From: Datisca glomerata | Lineage: Eukaryota; Streptophyta; Magnoliopsida; Cucurbitales; Datiscaceae | NCBI GenBank assembly: GCA_003255025.1 | Contig: QANY01008646.1 | Coordinates: 124,001-188,000 of the forward strand | Length of the DNA: 64,000 bases | Direction of reading: 5' to 3' | Shown here: positions 33,956 through 47,100 of the stretch, in pieces | Layout of the letters: each line of letters opens with the position of its first letter | Numbering within the stretch: the first letter of the stretch is position 1 | Notes under the pieces: model-generated | Seen by the model: the letters and a program-made list of their open reading frames with translations, nothing else | What the model was told of the DNA's origin: nothing | Database searches by the model: none | Translations under genes and position numbers: made by a program

Positions 33956-36900
33956 ATGGCTTCGGGAGATTTAAAAACGTCTATCGAAGAACCTACTACT
34001 TTTGAGAAGGAGGATGTCGTCTTTCCTCACGATGAATTCTCTCGGGATGCTCACATTCCCTCTCTTGAAAAGGTCTTTTACTCTCTACTTAACAGCGTCC
34101 TCCTATAAAATATAATTTCATATTCAAAACTAACGAGAGATCGTGGATTAACATTTTAGAACGTTCAAACAATTACAGACATGTCATCAAATAACGTGCA
34201 TGAACATTGAAGATTTTCTCAAAAACCAGACGTTTATGTGTGGATAATATTTGATATTGTTTTTGTGTTTTGTGTTTTTGTGCAATCTTATATACCAATT
34301 AGTATATGGAGATGTACAAGAGGTCGATAGAGGATCCAGGAGAATTTTGGTCTGAAATTGCCTCCTCTGAGTTTTATTGGAAAGAGAAATGGAGCAAACA
34401 ACAAGTTTATTTCGAAAATTTTGATGTGCGGAATGGGGATATCAAAATAGAGGTAAATAATGGAATATATTTTCGTGAAAACATAATTATTCATTCTTAA
34501 ATATTTTCATTTTCATTTTTTTTAAAAGTTGCTCAATTAATTATGATAATTGTTTTTTATTCTAACCAATATATATTGTGGATATGAGCAGTGGTTCAAG
34601 GGAGGGATGACCAACATTTGTTACAATTGCTTAGATAGAAATGTTGAGGGTGGACTTGGTCATAAGATTTGTTTCTATTGGGAAGGGAATGACACTGGTT
34701 TTTCTTCTACTTTGACTTACACTCAATTCCTTCACAAAGTTTGTCAGGTCAGAATCTCTCTCCCTCCTTAAAAGAACTTATTATCGGTCTCTTTTAGATA
34801 TGAATGTATAGCATCTTTCATGTATGAATGTATAGTCTGTTTTCAAATATGAATATATTTGATTCAGAAGAAAAGAACTTGGATTAGTATCCCGATTACG
34901 TACTCCAATATGTTTTGAGAAATAAAGAACTTGGATTAGTATCCCGATTCCGTACTCCAATATGTTTTGAGAAATATTTATGGTTAAAAGACTAAAAGAA
35001 ATAGGCTTTGTCTAAAAAAAATATCATGAGAAGACAAATGTATAAAATAACGAGGGTATACCTCTCATAGAGGCTTGACACTTGATTAGCTCATTCGTCT
35101 TGGATCGAATTTCTCTGTCGTTGCTCCTCATCAGTAGAGGAGAGAAGTTTAACCTGCTCAAATTTAGTAAAAATATTTTATTTATATTTTTTTACTTTCA
35201 ATTCAACTCATCTGGGTTGTTTAGATTTAATCTAACAGTTGAGATGAACCAAACTTTCTCCTCTACCATTGAGAAGTAACAATTGAGGAACAATATACAT
35301 TAGTCTCAAACAACAGGTTAATTGCACTAAATTACAAAAGGAAAGTACAAATTATTACATTGACTAGTGGTGTTATTTATTATATACACATAACAAAAAA
35401 GAGAGCGCAAATATGAGTATATATAATATATGCCATATTGTCATATATATTGATATTGTCATCTATTCACAGCTTGCAAACTACTTGAAAGAGATTGGCA
35501 TTAGAAAAGGTGATGCTGTGGTGATTTATCTGCCCATGCTAATGGAACTTCCCATTGCAATGCTTGCTTGTGCTCGAATAGGTGCTATTCACTCGGTATG
35601 TATAGCTTCGTACTGATCTAATTAATGACGACAAATCTGTCAATCTCATCTGATTTAACTAAACCGAACTAACTGTAATAGTTTTTCTTTTCAGGTTGTA
35701 TTTGCTGGGTTCTCTTCAGAATCTGTTGCCCAAAGAATTATAGATTGCAAACCAAAGATTGTGATTACTTGTAATGCTGTTAAAAGGGGTTCTAAAATAA
35801 TTCATCTTAAGGACATTGTTGATGCTGCCCTAATTGAATCAGCCAATAATGGGGTCTCCGTAGGTGAGAAGCTTTTTTATATTTCTTGTGTGTGTTTGTG
35901 AGTGTTTTTTTAGAATCGCCTTTAATACGTTTCAAAATATTAGTTTAGCTTAATAATTATTAAGTGATTATTTTCATCTGAACCGCTTTTTATGTGGTTG
36001 AAAAACATATTTATTTTAATATTTGGTAGCATCTTAAGAATTATTTGATTCATGCATCTTAGGAAATGCTGACAAAAATAATTTAAAAAGAACAAAGAAC
36101 TTGTGTAAATAAAATATGCAGGCATTAGTAAACATTATAATTTTTTTATGCTAGCCTAAGAAAAATAAATTTGGATGCATAACAATATTTTCGAAGAAAA
36201 TCACTACTAAACTCAATATAAATATTTTTGAAAATTACTTGTACAAAAATAGTTTTTAAAATTAAGGGTTAGTTTAGTTTCGGAGTTTTTTGTTTAAGAT
36301 CCTTAATTTATATAAAGTAATTAGTTTATCTACGGTATGTAAAAGGTATGGTTTTTCATGGAGAGTGTTAATTTCTTTGTGAAACAGCAACATGCTTAAC
36401 TTATGAGAACGAGTCAGCACTAACGAGAGAACATACCAACTGGGAGGCCGGAAGAGATATTTGGTGGCAGGTTTGTACGTAATTCATTATGATTATACAT
36501 ATATATATATACACGTGGTTCATGATGATTATATATAATGTATTGGAACGTACAATTTACAAACTTTAAGGGTTTTACCAAACAAAGTGATGGATGGACT
36601 TCTCAATAGTAAATATTTACACAATTTGGCGATCTCTTTGATTTTGTAGTATACTTTTTAATTACAAAAGAAAATAACTACGAGAAAACATTTTACTTTT
36701 AGTTAAAATCAAATAAATCATCTTATCGCGATAAATATTATATAAATAGGAGAATATATAAAATGATTTCTCGTAATAAACATTTAACATTTAATTATTA
36801 ATCTCATGTATGTATTAATTGTTTATATGGTACTGTCATAAATGCCAATATTATAAAAAAATGAACTGTGATACCCAAAATTATATGTATGTTTCAGGAT

Positions 36901-39900
36901 GTGGTTCCAAGGTATCCAATAAGTTGCTCAGTGGAATGGATCGATGCTGAAGATCCACTTTTTCTTCTTTATACTAGTGGTAGCACTGGCAAGCCCAAGG
37001 TATTCACTAATAAATGCTATTAAGTATTAGGAATAATCATAAAAACAATCAATTTTCTTATTCAAACAGTAAAAATAGTCGGAATTTTTTTTATTTTATA
37101 AGAATGAGTGAAATAATATAAAAAAATTATTTACGTCTGTGTATTTTTTGTAAATAAATTATTTATTTTGGTGTAATTTATGTGTTAGGGAGTCGTTCAC
37201 ACAACTGGTGGATACATGGTTTATACTGCAACAACATTCAAGTATACATTTGACTACAAACCGACTGATGTTTTCTGGTATATCTTTATTTTATATAGTT
37301 CTTAAACTCGTCTTTATTAATTTACTGTTATCTATAGTTTACTACATGTTTGTTTATAAAATGACTTGAAATTTGTTTCTGAATTTTTAGGTGTACAGCT
37401 GACTGTGGTTGGATAACTGGTCATAGCTATGTTATTTATGGACCTTTGCTTAATGGAGCCAGTGTTATTATTTATGAAGGGGTAATTTATTCTTAATTTG
37501 TACTTAAGGAGCTATGTGATGAATTTCCATGCGTTTTTTTATTATCTGTATCAATTTATCTCGTTCTCGTTATATTTAATGATCTATATCAATTGATCAT
37601 GTTCTCGTTAGTTTTTATAAAAACTTCCATGCCATCCTTTCCAGTGTTATACATTCATAGCATAGAATCTAATTGATGCATTTGAACTAATTATAGGCTC
37701 CAAATTATCCTCATCCGGGACGATGTTGGGAGATTATAGATAAGTACAAGGTGACAATATTTCATACAGCACCTACATTGTTACGATCACTTATGCGTGA
37801 AGGAGACGAGGTCAGGCTTTAATCATTCATAAATTTTTATTTATTTTAATGATGAGAAATCTACTTATAGATAATACATGGTTAATATACTAATCAATTT
37901 GTTGCTGAATAGGAAAATAAATGAGGTGGAAAACTAATTTTACAAAATAATGTGGAAAACTGCAAAGATTAATTGACATAATAACTAATCCACACACACC
38001 TAAGGTCTTGAGTGGTGTATGTAAATTACAGTTCAGATTATGAATGTCAATTGGGAGATGAGGAATTTTCTTCAGGATCGAGTTACCCATGAGTTTCACG
38101 TCGCTTTCTTTACGCTTTAGTTATGTGTAATTTCTCAACCAGGTCTTTCAGGGCAAAATGATTATACGTGAGGTTTCCAACCTCAAGATCAGGGGTTCGA
38201 ACCCCATGTTGTATCTCACTCTCCTTGACAAAAGAAAAGTTATGTGCAATTTCTCAACGTAGGGCTAACGTGCTGGCAGAGGCGAATAGGACGTCAATAT
38301 ATGAAGGGAGAATGCCGGCAGTAAAAATAATGAAGATGATTTAGTAGAAATTGCCATATTTGATGGCTATGTTAGAGTGTAGTGAAGGGAATTGAAAAAA
38401 TTAGTGCCAGGTAGGGTTGGAACATAGAGCTAATTTTAAGTTAAATAATGTTGAAGCCGAGAATGCAACTGTACACGTGCCCGACAGAAATGGGCATGAG
38501 AACTGCACACCACAAACAAAAGAACCAAAAGAGAGAGAACGATCGGGGGTGATTGACTCGCCTAAGGGTCTACGATGCCTAAATCAGAACTCTTTAGATA
38601 TTTGTGCAAAGATTCTTTAAGTCTAATCTTAGCTTCACCTCAGGTAGATAAGAGATATTTATACCTGAGGCCCTAGCAGGTGAGGCGTGTTGAGGAAGCT
38701 TGATCAGGTGACACATGATCCCTATGGATGGGTAGATGGATGACTTTAATGCTGATGTCCCCCGAGCTGACATAAAGGGGTGACATTCAATGTTGATGTG
38801 TTCTGAGCTAACATAAAAAGGGGTGGGGTGATAGGTTGGAGGCTGGTCTGACATGTCTTTATAGCGGCGACACACACACGCAGGAGAAAGAGAGAGAATT
38901 TTTAAAAAAAAGCATAGCATAAAATGAGATCTTTAATTGATTTCTTTATGACTTATGAGAGTTTTCAAATTTTTTTAAAAAAAATGTTAAATGAAAATAA
39001 ATGGGTATAATAAAAAGATATGTATTTTTGGTTAATGAACCCATAAACCTTGACTATTTTTTTATAATAATTAAACTAGTCGTCTAATTTTATATTAAGT
39101 TCGTAAATAATTGTTAATTCTGTATAAAACCTTTTTTCTTTAGTTCTGGTCCGTGTGTGCTGACCTGTTAGGTTATCGAGAAGAGGTCGTGTTATGTGTC
39201 TCGTTGGGCGATTCACCTTTGTCGAGCATTGGTCAGTGAAAAATTCTATGTTCAAGGACACATGTCATTGGTCTATTAGACCATAATAAATACTCATAAC
39301 AAATATATTTAAAATATATAAAAATAAATAGGATGCGGACGAGGGAGATGATGGGGCGTAGACTAATATATCCATCCACTCACCTCTATCTCGTGCGAAT
39401 TTATTTATAATCGGCCTGTAATGTCATTTCGCTAAATTTTGAGACCAAAATGAATAAAGCGACAAAAAGTTATGGGGACTTGTACGGATTTTTACCCAAA
39501 AAGGGACATTTTCGAAATTCTCTCTCTCTCGCGCGCGCGCCTCCCCCACTCACCAAAGCCCCACAAGCAGTTCCTTTCGCAGTCTTTGCCTCTGTTTAAA
39601 TCTCTTTCAATCTCTCCCAGTGGCAATGTTTCTCTGTATCGGCGGCGTATCCTCCCAAATTTCCCTCTAACTTCTCTGCCTCTGCCGCAAAGCAAACTCT
39701 CTCTCCCTCTCACAGTCAGCAATCGGCATCATCTCATTCCCGCTCAAGTTTGTGGTTTTTTGTCCCTTTGATTCATTTTCATTTTTCCTTTAATTAATAT
39801 TGATAGTGTCAACTCTATTCCAAGAAATTAAACCTCTAGCTGATTATTTATGATTGGGTTCCTTTTACCTCTGAACGATTTTGAACTTGCTTTTGAAAAG

Positions 39901-42900
39901 GTGATCTAGATAATAGATAGACGGTGCTGGTTTTGGATTGTGGTATGTGATTGTGATTGTTACAATGGATCGACTGTTTATTTATCCAAAGAAACATTAA
40001 ATGACTAGAATCCAGCTTTTGGTATCATTTGTAAGATTCGCACTTTTCATTCTTTGAATGAGTGAAGTGAATGTTTTATATTCTGTTTCGTTTTCGGTAT
40101 TAACTGCTTGAACACTTCAATGCAATGTTCTAGGTATATGTCTTAATAAAGTATGGAGTAATATATGACATGTTGAAAATATAGAAACAACCGAAAAATG
40201 TTTTAGTAAATTAACAATTTGGAATAAGGACCAAAACATAAATGATAAACATGGTTTTCGAACTCCATGACATTGAACTTTAAATTTGAATTCCTTAAGG
40301 TGGCTTGACTGGCTTAAGAACACAGTACCTTACAGAGTCAGTTTTTTAGTTCAAATTTCCTTAAAGACCTTCATAAGAGAATCTTCATTTATGATTATTT
40401 ATATGAGAGATTGGAATATTTTGTGAAATTGTTTTAAAGGTCTTTTTTTTAAAGCAAACACATTACGATCGTGATAACAACATATTTGTCTAAAAGAATC
40501 TATCTCCTTTTGTGTTCACTGCATACTTCAACCACATCCAGAACAGAAAGTACTCAATTCATTGACTCAAGTGTTGGTATGTGATGCAGTATGTTATCCG
40601 TTATTCTCGAAAATCATTACGGGTCCTTGGCAGTGTGGGAGAACCTATTAATCCAAGTGCATGGAGGTTCTAAAAGCTCTCTTAATATTTCCTGATTTAA
40701 ATAATAGAAAGAAAGTTTTATCTTCTTTCATGCAGACTTAAAAACTAAAAGAATTTTAACTCATTCTTGTTACTTGCAGGTGGTTTTATAATGTGGTTGG
40801 GCATTCAAGGTGCCCTATATCTGACACTTGGTGGCAAACTGAAACTGGAGGCGCAATGGTATGTTTAGTTTATTTTTTTTTTGTTTTACTTAGTGGTTCA
40901 TTGTGTCTATTAATTTGCAGATAAGTCCAATACCTGGTGCATGGCCATTGAAGCCTGGTTCCGCTACTTTTCCTTTCTTTGGAGTTCAGGTACTTCAACA
41001 ATTCTCTTCTCTTTTTCCCCCCACCTTCAATGGATTTTATACATGATTAACATTCCAGTTTGTGTTGTAACTTGCTCGTTTCTCATTTCCTTTTTTTTTT
41101 GTCTAAAGCTCGTCATAGTGGATGAAAAAGGGGTTGAGATGGAAGGTGAGTGCAGTGGCTATTTGTGTTTGAAAAGCTCATGGCCTTCAGCATTTAGAAC
41201 TCTATATGGTGATCACGAGAGATATGAATCAACATACTTCAAGCCATTCCCTGGCTATTATTTCACTGGTGATGGCTGCACTCGGTTAGATACTTCGTTA
41301 TGTGTTTTTCCCATAAAAGTGTTGTTTAACTACATGGATTGGGAATAAATTAATTGATTCGATATTAGTGAGTGATAAAAACACAAGAAGCTTTGATTGT
41401 TTTTATGCACTGCCAATTTGAATTTCTGAAAATGCAAGCTACAAAATCTCGCGATGAAGTGACAGTCCTTCGTTATTTCGTTGGTGATTTCTCATTTTAG
41501 CTTGAAAACTTAATTTTATGTTTAAATCTCAGGAAATTAGGATTCTAGGAATCACCGACATTATTGATTACCTGGATTTGTATTTTTCTTACTCCGTTTA
41601 TATAACTTAAGACAGTTATGCTAAGCTAAATACAGGATCTTCCAGGGACAAGGATGGGTACTATTGGCTTACCGGAAGAGTTGATGATGTTATCAATGTC
41701 AGGTACTTAAGTACAGTTTTTTTACTGTTTCTCTCCTGGCTTTACACAATCTTGTAAAATTTATTTATCTATATCTAATATGTATGCTTAGTAATTGATT
41801 TTTTATGAGAACACAACATTAAATTCCATTGAAAAAAGTAAGATGTTAGACATTGAGGCCTACATGGACGTCGATGAATAGAGGATTAAGGTAGAAAAAT
41901 CGTGTAATTCATGACTGTCCTATGAATGAATTTGATATATATGCAGTGGACATCGTATTGGCACGGTGGAAGTTGAATCTGCTTTGGTTTCACATCCCCT
42001 TTGTGCAGAAGCTGCTGTGGTAGGCATCGAGCATGAGGTATATCTGCAACATCATGTTTTGATTATTTCTATTTCCAATAACAATATTACATGTAAAAAC
42101 CCAACAGTTCAAGTTTTATTAAATTCCCAAATGCATATATAGGTTGGTGTGTGTGGGTGTCAATTATTAATTGTTATGGCTATATGAATAAAAATATTTC
42201 ATTACTCCAGGTAAAAGGACAGGGTATTTATGCTTTTGTCACTCTGGTGGAGGGTGTTCCTCATAGTGAAGAACTCAAGAGAAGCCTCATTCTCACAGTC
42301 AGAAAGCAGGTTTGTATTAAATTCTGTGATAAGAATACGTTACAGTCAAATGCACTGAGCATTCTCACTCATTCTCAGAGTCCCAAAGATTCTTTAAGGG
42401 AAAAAGAGTAATTCAGTGCAGAACTTTTTAAGCAAAAATCATGATATGTACATGCTCTTTGAAAAGAAAAATGTACAATGCCACATATACTTTAACACCT
42501 GGTTCTCTGTAATCCTATAAGCAAAAAAATGTACAATCCTATGTACATTCTCACTCATTTTCATAGTCCCAAAGATTCTTTAAGGGAAAAAGAGTAATTC
42601 AGTGCAGAACTTTTTAAGCAAAAATCATGATATGTACATGCTCTTTGAAAAACAAATGTATAATGCCACAGAATATACTTTAACACCTGGTTCTCTGTAA
42701 TCCTATAAAAAAGGTGAAGACTGTAAACCAGATCTTTAAACATTTTGGACCCTGATGCAGTTGCCTATTTCACAAAAGAAAGTGAGTTTCCCTTAGATGT
42801 AAATTGCTAAAGAAGTTCTCTTCACCCTTCAATAAAGATATTAAGTCTGATGGCATGTACTTTTCTTGTGGGCTTGCTGCATTAAATTGGGGGCTGAATT

Positions 42901-43556
42901 GCGGTATAAAATTTAGTTTATCTATTCTCTCCTTATATTTTCTATATGATAGTGATCGAACTGTGCAATAGAGCCTAGAGTTAACCTTTTCATAAATTTC
43001 TAAGCACCCCAATGAACTGAAGTGCTCACTGAGTCACTGGACTGGAATCAAGATCTATACTGGGAAAGTAGTACTTCTAAATAAAAATCTACACTTCCCC
43101 ATACTTAAGCGTAAGTGCAAAGCTTCCTATTATCAGGTTGTATTAGCTGAAGAGTTTTACAGGGAAATAAACTATTCATTTAAGGAGAGCTCGTAATAGC
43201 TTGAGTGGAGGTTTTACTCTCCCTGATACACTCCAACCGAAATATTCCAATATCATACTAGTACCCGGCCGGGATGCAATATGGTGTGAGACCGATATTC
43301 TGTTTGCATATACAGATAATATATATAATATTGTTCATAACACTAGATATATTTTGTTTGTTCTTTTCAGATTGGAGCATTTGCAGCACCAGAGAGAATC
43401 CATTGGGCACCAAGTCTTCCTAAAACAAGGAGTGGGAAAATAATGAGAAGGATTTTGAGAAAAATTGCTTCTAAGCAATTAGATGAGCTTGGAGATATGA
43501 GCACGCTTACAGACCCTTCTGTGGTTGACCAACTTATTGCATTTTCTGACTGTTGA
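33956..43556 (+). CDS. ACS: Acetyl-CoA synthetase (AMP-forming)
   Basis: Activates acetate to acetyl-CoA via acetyl-AMP. Exons: 33956-34072, 34303-34452, 34592-34747, 35473-35595, 35695-35863, 36388-36470, 36898-36999, 37189-37277, 37391-37481, 37697-37810, 40590-40666, 40780-40858, 40921-40989, 41109-41284, 41646-41702, 41947-42037, 42211-42309, 43371-43556. They total 2028 nt (675 aa), and all phases close. Motifs: P-loop [11 protein letters not shown] (291-301), [10 protein letters not shown] (439-448), hinge region around [13 protein letters not shown], and catalytic PKTRSGK with Lys637, the lysine controlled by acetylation in bacterial Acs. Collinear with Arabidopsis At5g36880 from recall. 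The N-terminus [13 protein letters not shown] is acidic and not transit-peptide-like, and a TAA lies in frame 42 bases upstream. Intron 10 is 2.8 kb and repeat-laden. Confidence 0.96.
34872..34978. repeat. 52-bp tandem duplication in ACS intron 3
   Basis: 'aaagaacttggattagtatc' followed by 'ccgatt[a/c]cgtactccaata' occurs twice, at 34872 and 34924, with one substitution seen. Confidence 0.9.
35134..35267. mobile_element. Small MITE-like inverted repeat in ACS intron 3
   Basis: GTAGAGGAGAGAAGTTTAAC at the left faces a right end whose complement reads GGTAGAGGAGAAAGTTTGG, about 135 bp apart. A related sequence with 'taacttcttctctac' occurs at about 60258-60275. Confidence 0.4.
38125..38230 (+). 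mobile_element. tRNA-derived SINE-like repeat in ACS intron 10
   Basis: It contains a perfect B-box-like GGGGTTCGAACCCC at about 38190-38203, preceded by 'ttatacgtgaggtttcca'. No tRNA cloverleaf with an intact acceptor was found, so it is read as a SINE head and not a tRNA gene. Confidence 0.45.
38417..38900. repeat. Unclassified dispersed-repeat-like segment in ACS intron 10
   Basis: Phrases such as 'gggggtgattgactcgcc', 'ggtctacgatgcctaaatca' and the pair 'ctgacataaagggg'/'ctaacataaaaagg' are reminiscent of abundant plant LTR sequence. The composition differs from the rest of the intron. Ends not found. Confidence 0.35.
39430..39770 (+). other. 5'-UTR-like or gene-start-like segment inside ACS intron 10
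   Basis: A C/T-rich block ('cgaaattctctctctctcgc', a (CG)5 run, 'ctctcccagtggcaatg') has the look of a plant transcript leader and first-exon start, unlike the flanking AT-rich intron. An open frame from 39472 to 39771 gives a Ser/Leu/Pro-rich 99-aa product without family resemblance. It could be a captured gene start. Confidence 0.3.
42361..42730. repeat. 186-bp tandem duplication in ACS intron 17
   Basis: 'tcccaaagattctttaaggg' at 42381 recurs at 42567, and the following ~150 bases are nearly identical. The first unit starts just downstream of exon 17. Confidence 0.85.
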
Positions 43557-45052
43557 AGCTCCAATTCAAGAGTTCTTTTTAACCAGATTTTAGTCAGAGA
43601 AATAAGAGGTTTGATAGATGTTTTTTCTTTGTTATCTATAAGCTTTGTACATTTTATACAGAGAGTATTAAAGAACCTTTGATTATAACTAGAATAATTA
43701 TGGAACAAATATTGGATTTTGCAATATATATGTGTTCTTGAGGCTATTAATAAAGAGGCCAGCAAACTCGACGTAGTATTTTAGCATATGATTGGGACGA
43801 AGTTGAGTCTGTCCTATTAGCTATCATCATTATGTGTTCTAAACTAATTAATGTTTGTTTCTTTGTTTTGTTTTTCTCTTTTGTGTACACAGTTGATTTG
43901 TTTTAAAATTAGTTCTTTGAGAGAATTATTCTAATTAAGACAGTATATTAAAAAAATTAAATATAATCACATCCAGATTCTTGATAATTACTGTGCTTTT
44001 TGAAAGTCTCACAGTATTTGCATGTCTTCAAATCCAAAATCTTGACAAAGAGCAAACAAAGACAACTTTTCATAAAGGTAAAAGGCCATTAACAATGAGT
44101 TTTCCCTACAAATTAATGGAACAATTGACTTAAAAATTATTGGATTTATAATACTATAAAATGGATTAACTCAATGATTATTTTAATCCAACTCCTAAAT
44201 AACTTGAACATATTTAGTTTCAAAGCACCAAAAAACTATGAAAGTGGTGGTGATTATGGTGATGATGATTCCAAATTTGGTTTTGGTAATTGCTACAAAG
44301 GAAGCTGACCACGGTTTTCAATTTTAGTGTTTGTTCATAGCAAACAAACTCCAATTTCTGTGCCTTCAAATGATCATGATAAAGAAGGAAATAGATCCCA
44401 ATTATTGGGATACCTCAGACTAGAGTTATGTTTCCAAAATCTTGGCTGTCGGTGTTTGGATAACTTTTTAACTTTTTTTTTTTAATCTTTTTGTGCTATC
44501 AAATCTGAATCGGTTATCTTTAAAATAAACAGTTTAGATTCAACTGAATCTTATCCTATCTCATGAGACATGACATGAGAGAAAATCCCAATGCAAGGAG
44601 TTGCTACGTTCTCTTTGGAAGATTGCTTTGGGGAATGACAGAGTATTATGTTAAGTTTTATCATGGTGACTTTTGGCAATGTGTGAAACATTGGTTTTAT
44701 GACCGTCATCAACAACATAAATTATTACATAGATATCCCAAATTGCAGGAGGCATTTGAAAGTTCCTCTGAAGAGAGAGAAAAAAAATCCATGAATGATC
44801 AATTGATCATATAATGTAACCACTCTCTCTTATTCAGTTAACGTTATCTCTAATTTTAAAAAAGATCATATAAATATTCTCTCTATGATTCTCTAGTTAG
44901 TTAAGGTTACAATACAAAAAACACGAGGTCAATGGTATAATTTAGTGGCAATCATATCTTTCCTTTAAAAATGATGTCTCATATCTCCAGTCTTGACCAA
45001 AAAATCATACAAACTTGGTTAAGAACATAGCTTAGTGTTAATCAATTGAATT
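43557..45052. other. ACS 3' flank and intergenic DNA
   Basis: An AATAAA-type signal lies at about 43748 ('attaataaagag'), a plausible ACS polyadenylation signal about 190 bases after the stop. The remainder is AT-rich apart from the ORF at 44563-44814. Confidence 0.45.
44563..44814 (+). CDS. Hypothetical 83-aa ORF
   Basis: The open frame has protein-like composition: aromatic and His-rich, with YYVKFYHGDFWQCVKHWFYD, then a charged tail ESSSEEREKKS. It has no signal peptide and no family that I recognise. It is isolated, and an upstream exon is possible. It could be a degenerate exon of a lost gene or chance. Confidence 0.25.
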   Translation: MRHDMRENPNARSCYVLFGRLLWGMTEYYVKFYHGDFWQCVKHWFYDRHQQHKLLHRYPKLQEAFESSSEEREKKSMNDQLII

Positions 45053-45740
45053 AGGTCATATTTGGTTCACGCCATCCTCATTTATAATCATCTTGTAATT
45101 GAATTACTATATTTATTTAGAGTAATCATTAAATAATGATGCAATTCTAATTTGCATACAACCCTAGTTTGCAATCTTTTGAGTCAATTGAATTGCTATA
45201 GAAAATAGAAACAATCCTAATTTATAATGCAATTTCAATTCTAATATCAAATAAATTATTTTCCTACCCTCATATAAAATAAAATAAAAGTCACTTATTT
45301 CTCACACTTTCTCTCTCATTTTATTAATTTAATTAAAAATTACTTGATTAAAGTTTAGTTTAACATTGTTAATTTATTAAAATTTTAATAAAAAATAATT
45401 AAAATTGATGTTAAGTTTTCACGTGAAAATATTTTTCATTATATCTCTTATTTATTAATTTAATTAAAATTAAATTTTTAAAATTTAGTCCAGCATCATT
45501 AATTTATTAGTCCAACATCACTAATTTATTAAAGTAATTTCATGTTATCTACACAAATTTACAACAAAAGTTAATCCTATACCAAACATAGTAATTATAA
45601 ATTATCACTCATCATTTCATTAACTATAATGCACAACCAAACATGACAAACATATTCTACAAGTAATTGAATTACACACATTGAATTGTCAATAATTGAA
45701 TTACGATGATTATTCTAGATTGCATGAACCAAATGACTCC
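45053..45740 (-). mobile_element. MITE-like repeat, copy 1 (inverted)
   Basis: The left end GGTCATATTTGGTTCACGC is mirrored at the right by CATGAACCAAATGACTCC, i.e. inverted tips. The interior is AT-rich with 'gtaattgaatta' repeats. It is related by inversion to 55330-55945 and 61101-61681. No coding sequence, so non-autonomous. Confidence 0.7.
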
Positions 45741-47100
45741 AGAATTCTATACTATGATTCCTAGTAAATCATCTCTCTCATTAGTTATTTTTCTCTAATA
45801 TAGTCAATACTATCATACATAAACACACCCATGATCTTAAAGTTAGTTATTATTCTCTCATTCAATTAGGGATTGCACACAAAAACACTATGTGTAATCT
45901 ACTTATTTTGCAATTACACTCCCTCCAAAATCTTCTTTCAAAAATTATTATTCAATTCACGCGCTTAAAAAATAATTAACTCTGGGTGAAAATACGAGTG
46001 GAAATAATTTTTGTTAATAATTTAGTGAGTAATATCCTTAATATGAAAGATTATGATAGAAAGTTATAAACTCAACATCTCTAGTTTCCTACTTCAAATG
46101 GAAGATCGAACATTCAGTCAATTGCTTCACGGCGAGTCTATTTGTTGAGGAACAGGAAATAATTTTTGCATATTATATTTAATACTGTATATAAAAGGTA
46201 TAAAATTAGCAAATAATTAATTTCCCCCCTTTCAACTGATATAATTATAAACTTTCATACTATTTAGCCCTTCAAATTTATGAAATTACAAACTCTCACT
46301 ATTATTTCTTTCACATTCTAAAAATGGTCAAGTTATATACTATTTGAAAATTTCAAAGCTCAGAAAGTTCAATAGAGAGAAATAAAAACTGGAACAGTCT
46401 GAGTACTTCTAGCTAGCTTTTTGATCATGCGATTCAACCCTCATGTTCATATTAATTTTAAAATTAGCTCAAAAGAGTGCATGAATTATGATTGAATCGG
46501 CCTTTAATGGTTCGAGTTTTTCGTACCTTTGTAACTTATACTAGAAGGCACGACAACACTAATTAATAATTTCTTGTGTTTTTTCCATGACAAATGAGTT
46601 CGGATTAATTAGGATGGTCTTACAGTTTATAACATATGACATTTTCTATGATTTTACTATAAATATAGTGAAGAAATGTTACTATAACAAAAATGGTTTT
46701 TAGGGTTTAGCTAGACGCCCTTAAGAAGTGGGTACAACTATTAAGTTGAATACATATCGTTTGATTAATGACACATTATCATAACATATTTTTTTATTAA
46801 ATTTAAATAAAATCTACTTGTTAAGATAAGCTAATTACCCCATTTATAATTGGCCATTACACGTAAATCCTCATTGTTAGTTAGCTTCGAGTACTAAGTT
46901 GAATCAATCATATTGAGGTCAAGATTGATCTTAACCACAAATAATTGGAATATTTGAGTGTAATTAGTTAATCATCATATGATTAATCCAAAAAACTCTA
47001 CGTTTAACAATATAAAAGGAAGTTAGCATAACATAATGATTGCAGTGTTGTAGTCACATAATTCAAAATAATACAAAGTGTCTTCCAAAAAAAAAAAAGA
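45741..47100. other. Intergenic DNA; 5' flank of the secreted-protein gene
   Basis: From about 46720 to 47100 this is homologous to 57290-57725 upstream of the broken paralogue, sharing 'aaaatctacttgttaaga' and 'catattgaggtcaagattga'. It therefore probably includes the promoter. Nothing recognised in 45741-46720. Confidence 0.5.

Noticed and set aside
38150..38215. Possible tRNA gene in ACS intron 10
   Set aside because: Only the B-box arm is convincing. Acceptor and anticodon stems could not be formed, so it is called a SINE-like repeat.
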